DNA from: Priapulus caudatus
Lineage: Eukaryota; Priapulida; Priapulimorpha; Priapulimorphida; Priapulidae
Reading direction: 5' to 3'
Assembly (NCBI RefSeq): GCF_000485595.1
Contig: NW_014578371.1
Span: 46,947 to 79,417 of the forward strand
Length of the DNA: 32,471 bases
Numbering within the stretch: position 1 is the first letter of the stretch; each line of letters opens with the position of its first letter. The notes under the pieces were generated by a model. The model made no database searches, had not been told where the DNA came from, and worked only from the letters and a program-made list of their open reading frames with translations. Below are positions 26,148-32,471 of this stretch, piece by piece. Both the position numbers and the translations under genes were made by a program.

Positions 26148-26153
26148 TTTATT
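26148..26153 (-). terminator. Polyadenylation signal in solo LTR
   Basis: AATAAA on the minus strand, about 290 nt downstream of the TATA box, as expected in the R region. Confidence 0.55.
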
Positions 26154-26434
26154 CCGCCCTGGTCAACAGACCAGAGTGGGCATAAAACGGTGCAATATTC
26201 CTCGCAGCGTAAGGCCCGAGTATAGCTAACAAGATACAACTAGGCACTAGGCCTTGACAAGGCGATCCCCTGTAGAGAGTGGCCAAGCCCGTGCAGTGAT
26301 CGCCGGTGGTTGTTGCCGTGCTGTACCTTGCGTTGTGTGCTTCCTCTCCGACTGACCCGTTCCTGACGAGCTGGCTGACTGCCTCACCGGCAGCCTGCCG
26401 GTGAACTAAACTCTCGGTGCTCTGGGGAGCGCTG

Positions 26435-26442
26435 TATTTATA
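26435..26442 (-). promoter_or_regulatory. TATA box of solo LTR
   Basis: TATAAATA on the minus strand. It lies about 30 bp downstream of the end of the ACGTG minisatellite, so the array is placed like a promoter-proximal enhancer. Confidence 0.65.
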
Positions 26443-26469
26443 CGCCTCGAAGCAGGCACGTCAAGCACA

Positions 26470-27047
26470 CACGTGACACGCACGCCAGCTTCAGACGTGA
26501 CATGCACGTCAGCTTCAGACGTGACACGCACGCCAGCTTCACATGTGACACGCACGTCAGCTTCAGACGTGACACGCACGCCAGCTTCACACGTAACACG
26601 CACGCCAGCTTCACACGTGACACGCACGCCAGCTTCAGACGTGGCACGCAAGCCAGCTTCAGACGTGACACGCACGCCAGCTTCACACGTGACACGCACG
26701 CCAGCTTCAGACGTGACATGCACGTCAGCTTCAGACGTGACACGCACGCCAGCTTCACATGTGACACGCACGTCAGCTTCAGACGGGACACGCACGCCAG
26801 CTTCACACGTAACACGCACGCCAGCTTCACACGTGACACGCACGCCAGCTTCACACGTGACATGCACGTCGGCTTCATACGTGACACTCACGCCAGCTTC
26901 ACACGTGACATGCACGCCAACCTCACACGTGACACGCACGCCAGCTTCAGACGTGGCACGCACGCCAGCTTCAGACGTGACACGCACGCCAGCTTCACAC
27001 GTGACACGCACGCCAGCTTCACATGTGACACGCACGTCAGCTTCAGC
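26470..27047. repeat. 24-bp minisatellite, 24 copies, ACGTG-rich
   Basis: Units are like cacgccagcttcacacgtga, 24 bp each, uninterrupted. Nearly every unit has ACGTG, often as the full E-box CACGTG. Variant units recur in a 9-unit (216-bp) order. Because 24 is divisible by 3, long 8-residue-repeat frames are open on both strands; I treat these as artefacts. Confidence 0.92.
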
Positions 27048-27211
27048 GTCATGAGTACGGCACACGACCAGTTCGTGTCAAGCACGTGTACATTGCCACA
27101 GCATGCGGGGATTCGGCCTACATCAAAGCCCACATCACCCAAGGACGCCGGGCAGGCTGCAGGGGGTAGGACGCGGGGATGTGACGCTGCGGCAGACCAA
27201 AATTCGTTACA

Positions 27212-27975
27212 TATATATATATATATATATATATTCAACACATCTTCCACTGGCAGTGGTAGCGTCTCACTCGCACTATAGCGTCATAGTCAGATACCAC
27301 TAAGTTAAATACCTGTCTAGGTTTTATCATCGAAATATATTGCATATGTTGATGAAAAGTGTATAACATATGTACCTGTGCGTGTGTATGGCGTACGTGC
27401 ACATTATTATTGTTTGATGATTAATATTTATGTGTGGCTAGTGTCGGCAATGCAGTTTATTTTGTATTTCACATAATAAACCAACAATCAAGTCTTCAAA
27501 TTTGAAGCGTTTTTTGATTAAAAAGAAACGTACAATGGGCATTAACAATTTACATGCATGTTATTGGGAGTACGTGATACCAAGTGCTTTTTCAATACTT
27601 TTTGATGTTGTGCATTTCTGATGATACAATTGTTTATAAAAAGAAATCCCACGCATTGTCTGTATTTGATTTTCTCATCATTCTTTTTCCTTTCCTCCTC
27701 CTCTCCCAATTCGCCATCCTCTTGTTGTTGTTGGTTCTCTTCCGTAGCAATTATGTGTGCATGCGTACGTGCGTGTCTCTGTGTTTATATCTACATTTAC
27801 ATATAGACATAAAAATTACAAATAATTATACGTACTATGCGTTTTATTATACCAGTGTTGATTATGATGACACAATCACAAACACACAAACACATGATTA
27901 TTCACAAATGCTATAAAATTTCAGCGATTGTAAAACAGTCACACACTTTGGATAGAGTAATACTCATCAAAAACA
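27212..27975. other. Spacer between solo LTR and zinc-finger locus
   Basis: Starts with an (AT)n run to 27234. The rest is AT-rich and has no convincing gene. A minus-strand AATAAA (plus tttatt near 27843) could end the zinc-finger transcript. Confidence 0.5.
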
Positions 27976-28261
27976 CAAACATGTCACCATCAGGTTGTAT
28001 ACCGTAAGGGGTTTCACGGCTTTCACAATCAATTCCTAGTTTAGCCTCCAATCTGGAAAGAAGCTGTAGCAGTTGCGTTGCATTTGTTGGGATTCCACAC
28101 TGCTCCAGTTCACATGTGTTCTGTGTGCTCGCATTTTAACAAAGCCAAGCTGCTATTACATGTGAGTCTGACAGTTCGAGATATACTTTCTGCTTACGTT
28201 GCCATCTGTCTTGTGTGGTTATAGAGTGTCTTCAGAGCGTAAGCTTCACTCACTTCAAATG
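27976..28261 (-). other. 3' UTR of zinc-finger gene 1
   Basis: This stretch is a diverged duplicate of 28783-29085. Both start at caaacatgtcaccatcaggt and run to the stop codons of the two zinc-finger frames, so they are the paired 3' UTRs of tandem paralogues. Confidence 0.75.
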
Positions 28262-28781
28262 TTACATTTGAATAATTTTTTCTTTCGTGTGAGTTCTCAG
28301 GTGTCTCTTCACATGACCTGACTGTGAGAAGGTAGCATGACAGAGATCGCACTTATATGGTTTTTCTCCAGTGTGAATTCTCATGTGTGTCTTCACAGCA
28401 CCCGAATGCGAGAAGGCAGCATCACACAGATCGCACTTATACGGTTTTTCTCTAGTGTGAGTTCTCATGTGTGTCTTCACAGCACCCGAATGCGAGAAGG
28501 CAGCATCACACAGATCGCACTTATACGGTTTTCTCTAGTGTGAGTTCTCATGTGTGTCTTCACAGCACCCGAATGCGAGAAGGCAGCATCACACAGATCG
28601 CACTTATACGGTTTCTCTCCAGTGTGAGTTCTCATGTGTGTCTTCACAGCACACGAATGCGAAAAGGCAGCATCACATAGATCGCACTTATACGGTTTCT
28701 CTCCAGTGTGTGTTCTCATGTGTGTCTTCACAGCACCCGAATGCGAGAAGGCAGCATCACACAGATCGCACTTATACGGTT
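28262..28781 (-). pseudogene. C2H2 zinc-finger gene 1, 5'-incomplete at gap, one frameshift
   Basis: Six C2H2 fingers with TGEKPYKC-type linkers, ending KRHLRTHTKEKIIQM and a TAA at 28262-28264. Five-prime of the first finger the sequence hits an N (28782), so the start is missing. One A is missing in the TREKP linker codons at about 28530, which breaks the frame between the third and fourth finger. A single base would account for the total frame difference. C2H2 arrays bind DNA in the nucleus, about 3 bp per finger. No KRAB, BTB or other effector domain is visible. The break may be a sequence error, so this could be an active gene. Confidence 0.8.
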
Positions 28782-28782
28782 N
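28782..28782. other. Single N: assembly junction
   Basis: The only ambiguous base in the window. To its left is mid-linker zinc-finger coding sequence; to its right is 3' UTR sequence of the next zinc-finger gene. It looks like a contig join inside a tandem duplication. Confidence 0.9.
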
Positions 28783-29085
28783 CAAACATGTCACCATCAG
28801 GTTGTATAACATATGAGGTTTCACGGCTTTCACAAGCAATTCCTAGTTCAGCTGCCAATCTGGAAAGAAGCTGTAATAGTTGCATTCGTTGGGATTTCAC
28901 ATTGCTCCAGTTCACATATGTACTGTGTACTCGCGTTTTCACAGAGCTAAGCTGCTATTACATGTGAGTCTGACAGTTCAAGATATACTTTCTGCTTACA
29001 TCTGTACGACATCACACTAGAATTATTATACATTGTCGTGTGTGGTTATAGAGTGTCTTAAATATCAAAAGCTTCAATTTAAATG
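28783..29085 (-). other. 3' UTR of zinc-finger gene 2
   Basis: Diverged copy of 27976-28261, clearly alignable along most of its length, lying between the junction N and the stop of gene 2. Confidence 0.75.
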
Positions 29086-29887
29086 TTATATTTGAATGAT
29101 TTTTTCATTCTTGTGAGTTTTTAGGTGTCTCTTCACAGCACCCGAATGCGAGAAGGCAGCATCACACAGATCGCACTTATACGGTTTTCTCTAGTGTGAG
29201 TTCTCATGTGTGTCTTCACAGCACCCGAATGCGAGAAGGCAGCATCACACAGATCGCACTTATACGGTTTTCTCTAGTGTGAGTTCTCATGTGTGTCTTC
29301 ACAGCACCCGAATGCGAGAAGGCAGCATCACACAGATCGCACTTATACGGGTTCTTTCCCGTGTGAGTTCTCATGTGTGTCTTCACATGACTCAGACAGG
29401 AGAATGCAGCTTCACATAGATCGCACTTATATGGTTTCTCTCCCGTGTGCGTTCTCATGTGTGTCTTCACAGCACCCGAATGCGAGAAGGCAGAATCACA
29501 CAGATCGCACTTATACGGTTTATCTCGCGTGTGAGTTCTCATGTGTGTCTTCACACTACTCAGACGTGAGAAGGCAGCTTCACACAGATCGCACTTATAT
29601 GGTTTCTCTCCCGTGTGAGTTCTCATGTGTGTTTTCACACTACTCAAACAGGAGAATGCGGATTCACACAGATCGCACTTATACGGTTTCTCTCCCGTGT
29701 GCGTTCTCATGTGTTTCTTCATATGACCCGACTGCGAGAAGGTAGCATCACACAGATCGCACTTATATGGTTTCTCTCCCGTGTGGGTTCTCATGTGTTT
29801 CTTCACATGACTCGGATAGGAGAAAGCAGCATCACACAGATCGCACTTATACGGGTTTTCCCCGGAATGAATTGTCACATATTCCAT
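29086..29887 (-). pseudogene. C2H2 zinc-finger gene 2, two frameshifts
   Basis: The first ATG (29887) precedes IHSGENPYKC, which reads like the tail of a degenerate finger, so upstream exons may exist. Seven fingers are in the first frame to about 29280, then one finger in a second frame, and a last one in a third frame ending KRHLKTHKNEKIIQI and TAA (29086-29088). Each break is the same one-base loss in an A5 run (near 29265 and 29184). Two missing bases exactly explain the frame change. Finger types include HSGAVKT, QSGHMKK, CLSSVKT and RLSSVKT. Probably a nuclear DNA-binding protein, target unknown. Confidence 0.82.
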
Positions 29888-31139
29888 CGTGCTTCAGGAA
29901 AGGCTGCCAGGTACTGGTCACACGCGTGAGATTTCTCCCATGTCTGGCGCTCAAGCTGCGATTACGTGTTTTGCTTCGAAGACGGCCTCGTCACATGCGT
30001 AAAATTAACGTCCTATATAGGCTCGCCTACAAATTAGCAAAGAGAAAAGAGAATACGAATAACTTTGTATCGAGGGCCGCGTATTATATTCATGTTCATT
30101 ATTCAACTGTTTATTCTGTAAATCGAATCATTATCATATAAACATCACGCGCCATTTTACTACTGTGACGTCTAGAACATATTACATCACGAAAATAAAT
30201 AAACGAAATTATTATAAAAATAATCAGCTTACCAATGAAGTCACTGAACGTCCGAATGGTGTTCTCGTATGAAACTGATTTTACAAACGTTATTGGTGTG
30301 GTTATATACCTGTTGTGTTGATGAAACCGGTCAAATATCCAGACACCCGGGGTAACCGGTCTGATATCCTGACACCTGGGCAACCGGTCTGATCTCCTGA
30401 CACCAGGACACACGCTGGTCGCTTCCACTAATTAATTACAACAGCAGCTGCACACCACGTCCACAAGTGCCATCCACACTGCGCAGGGATGATGACAGTT
30501 ATTTCTACCACAGCAGGACTAAACAGCTTTGTATACAAACACTAACGAGAAAACACTGTATACATAATGTTTTTACGCGCACCAAGCAATACCAGATCTC
30601 TGACATCCAGCTTCATGAACTCTGAGCTCCTCGCCACACCCTGCAACCCTTTATATCTCATCCCAATTATTAAAATGACAACAACGCTTGACGACACATA
30701 CAAACCATGTTTTACAACTGCGTAAGTAATTAAGGTCCGGGTGTATAAGAGACTTTCTAAGCCATCTTGTGGCTGATTAAGGGATGACTATAATGATGGG
30801 GATATAGCGTAGCTCCGTTTTCACAGCTCACTCGGCTGTTGGTACGCCGCCTGATCTTTCGTGTAGACTTAAAAGCTGTTAATATCCCAAAGCGTTATAT
30901 TTTCATCGTAGAATAAGCTCTTTTAAGCCCAGTGTTTGCACAGTGTCGTCATATCCTGTAAATTCGATGTACATTAAGTTACGATGTAATTTGCGTTTTT
31001 GAAGAAGAAGCTATATTTGGTCAGTGTTACGTACGTGTTCGTCAGACGTACGTCACGACAATGTACGACCTCTGATCGGCTGGCGAAGTTTTGTAATATA
31101 TGGTTCGTATATATAATAATAGTTGGATTGTAGTTAGTG
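29888..31139. other. Spacer upstream of zinc-finger gene 2
   Basis: The zinc-finger promoter and any 5' exon should be here. No coding exon is recognised. A three-copy ACCGGT-starting repeat lies at 30326-30412. Confidence 0.5.
30326..30412 (+). repeat. 28-29-bp tandem repeat, three copies
   Basis: Units start accggt at 30326, 30355 and 30383 and share a central atc-c-gacacc. Mismatches rise towards the first unit. Confidence 0.8.
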
Positions 31140-31183
31140 TTAGGGTTCGGGTTCGGGTTCGGGTTCGGTTTCGGGTTAGGGGG
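31140..31183 (+). repeat. Telomere-like repeats (TTAGGG/TTCGGG)
   Basis: Order: TTAGGG, three TTCGGG, TTCGG, TTTCGGG, TTAGGG plus GG. TTAGGG is the usual animal telomere unit; TTCGGG is a one-base variant. It looks like an interstitial telomeric tract or its decayed form. Confidence 0.75.
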
Positions 31184-31279
31184 TATTCATTTTACATTGT
31201 TGCTTCGAGAAAGTCGAGTGATTGATCGTCGCTGATTGGCTGTGGTCCGGAACTCTCGTGGGGAAAAAAATTCGCGACC

Positions 31280-31294
31280 GGGTGGGAGGGCGGG
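31280..31294 (+). other. Strong G-quadruplex motif
   Basis: GGGTGGGAGGGCGGG: four G3 runs with one-base loops, a pattern known to form very stable quadruplexes. G-rich sequence continues to about 31478. Confidence 0.8.
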
Positions 31295-31519
31295 CTAAGC
31301 GCAGGGGTATGTGAGGGTGCGGGGGAGGGGGTGTGGGCGCAGGGGGTTGTGTAACTAGGAAGTCGTGTGAGCCTGGGGTGGTGAGCGTGAGGGTGTCTTG
31401 GGTGAGCGAGGAAGGGGGTCGTGTGAGCGCGTGGTGGGGGAGGGTCACGCCTCCTGCTGCGGAGGGGGGGGGCGGTGCAGTACGCACGGGTTTGATCACG
31501 ATAAGATGTAACTATGTAT

Positions 31520-31800
31520 ATATGTCATAGATATAACATGTATATATATTATGTACTACGTGCGCCCGAGTGTGTGCGTGTATATTGTGTCATAGATATA
31601 ATATGTATATATATTATGTACTACGTGCACCCGAGTGTGCGCGATTGTGTGCGTGTATATATACCATAGATATATGTATGTGTATTATGTACTACGTGCG
31701 CCCGAGTGTGCGCGTGTATATATATATATATACCATAGATATATGTATGTGTATTATGTACTATACGTACGCCCGAGTGTGCGCGTGCGTGTGCGCGTCC
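31520..31800 (+). repeat. 65-71-bp minisatellite, four copies
   Basis: The core atgtacta-acgt-cgcccgagtgtg starts at 31551, 31616, 31687 and 31756. TATATA runs alternate with GCGCGTG runs, so both melting-prone and Z-DNA-prone segments alternate. Tyr/Ile-rich frames are artefacts. Confidence 0.85.
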
Positions 31801-32189
31801 GTGTTTACGTGTATATATGTGCACATGTGTGTGCGTGCGCGTGTTTGTGGGCATGCGAATGTATGTGTAAGTATATATATATATTCACTAGTAAGTTCCA
31901 AATAAGATATAACGCACCTTTATAGTCGTTAGTAAAATAAACTCAGATAAGTAATTGAAGTTAGATAGTGAAGCATCTACTCTTGCTATGGAAACAGGAA
32001 ACTTTCCATGTAATCTACACCCGACCATTGCTCTGTAGTCGCCGGTTCGCGATAGTCACCTGATTTAGATTTGATTTAGATTTTAGATTGATATTAGATC
32101 CTATAATGATGATTAGATAATATGATTTTTAATTGATTTGATTTTAGATGTTGACCGATCAGCGTCCGTATGAATTGCGGCGCGAAATG
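31801..32189. other. Spacer, nothing recognised
   Basis: GT-rich at first, then AT-rich with repeated gattttagatt-like words near 32065-32150. No gene seen. Confidence 0.5.
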
Positions 32190-32278
32190 CGTGCGCGCGT
32201 GCGTGCGTTAGAAAACCCGTGCGCGCGTGCGTGCATGAGAAAACCCGTGCGTGCGTGCGTGCATGAGAAAACCCGTGT
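32190..32278 (+). repeat. 28-bp tandem repeat, three copies
   Basis: The core gaaaacccgtgcg recurs at 32211, 32239 and 32267, separated by alternating GCGTGC purine-pyrimidine runs. Confidence 0.88.
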
Positions 32279-32471
32279 GTGCTCATTCCTCGTGTAGCAT
32301 GCGCCGTGTCGTATTAGCTTTCGCGATGCCATTAAATTCGGTATCATCAGGTTTGTAATCGCTTGTAAACAACGTATGATTGATGAATTGTAAATATAGC
32401 AGATGGATAGCGACTATTTCGTGGAAATTCGCATAAGGTTTTTACACGTTGGAAGTTTTACGGATATCGTT
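32279..32471. other. Right end of window, nothing recognised
   Basis: About 190 nt with no clear gene, repeat or element. Confidence 0.5.

Larger units (their letters stand above)
26023..27211 (-). repeat. Solo LTR (1.19 kb) with minisatellite U3
   Basis: The ends are TGTAACG (26023) and CGTTACA (to 27211), a perfect 7-bp inverted pair with TG...CA termini. Both sides are flanked by TATA, fitting a 4-bp target duplication in AT-rich DNA. On the minus strand it has TATAAATA (26435-26442) and, about 290 nt further, AATAAA (26148-26153), as in U3-R of an LTR. No PBS, coding region or second LTR adjoins it. It is unrelated by eye to the other LTRs here. Confidence 0.78.

Noticed and set aside
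26023-26460. A host promoter or gene start at the TATA box
   Set aside because: The TG...CA inverted ends, target duplication and downstream AATAAA fit an LTR better; no host coding exon follows on the minus strand nearby.
26470-27047. Possible CRISPR array
   Set aside because: The repeats are directly adjacent without unique spacers, and the context is animal DNA with an LTR.
26406-27281. Long frames with 8-residue repeats on both strands
   Set aside because: A 24-bp minisatellite keeps frames open by its period; open frames on both strands show this is not coding selection.
28477-28839. Frame running through the N into non-finger sequence
   Set aside because: The N-terminal 20 residues are the 3' UTR of the neighbouring gene read across an assembly junction.
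28337-29929. Plus-strand frames repeating [18 protein letters not shown]-like text
   Set aside because: They are antisense shadows of the minus-strand zinc-finger repeats.
31176-31905. Pro-rich and Tyr/Ile-rich frames at the right end
   Set aside because: They come from G-rich and TATA/GCGTG repeats and lack any domain.

Overview
This is a piece of a gene-poor, repeat-rich animal nuclear genome. It contains spliced reading frames with GT/AG introns, tandem C2H2 zinc-finger genes, a SWIM-domain exon, a DXD sugar-transferase of the Gly_transf_sug type, an L1-like ORF1 remnant, several LTR retroelements, and very many microsatellites and minisatellites. I would guess a marine invertebrate, most likely a lophotrochozoan such as a mollusc, annelid or brachiopod. 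That guess rests on gene content alone and is weak. There are no bacterial-style operons, tRNAs, rRNAs or CRISPR arrays.

Layout. Positions 1-7958 hold a decayed Ty3/gypsy LTR retrotransposon on the minus strand. Reading right to left it has an LTR, a long leader, gag, protease, reverse transcriptase, RNase H, integrase and the integrase C-terminal domain; its second LTR lies beyond position 1. A second LTR of the same family stands alone at 9380-9825. A 3'-truncated, stop-containing copy of the glycosyltransferase lies at 10653-10890. The intact glycosyltransferase gene follows, with two coding exons (12529-12670 and 17044-17951). Its 4.4-kb intron is almost filled by a separate 4.0-kb LTR element (12931-16929) with LTRs, primer-binding site, polypurine tract and 4-bp target duplication. 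The 3' LTR of that element contains a 355-nt, almost pure G tract.

Downstream are a 312-bp foldback/MITE-like element whose arms carry TGACGTCA sites (18721-19032), a three-copy 179-bp satellite (19409-19951), a hairpin cluster, an L1-type ORF1 remnant (21193-21640), and the last exon of a minus-strand SWIM zinc-finger protein (22344-23184). Positions 23.5-25.4 kb are CT and TCTA microsatellites surrounding two copies of a 42-nt exon-like module. At 26023-27211 is a solo LTR whose U3 is largely a 24-copy, 24-bp minisatellite full of ACGTG cores. At 28.0-29.9 kb are two tandem minus-strand C2H2 zinc-finger genes joined at a single N. Both carry the same one-base deletion in one finger type. 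The right end has telomere-like TTCGGG/TTAGGG repeats, a strong G-quadruplex motif, and TA/GCGTGC-rich tandem repeats.

The genes do not form a pathway. The most convincing host genes are the glycosyltransferase and the SWIM exon. The zinc-finger genes are probably real but frameshifted or misassembled as given. The points most worth a second look are the poly-G LTR, the LTR element filling the glycosyltransferase intron, the ACGTG-array LTR, and the zinc-finger pair at the assembly junction.
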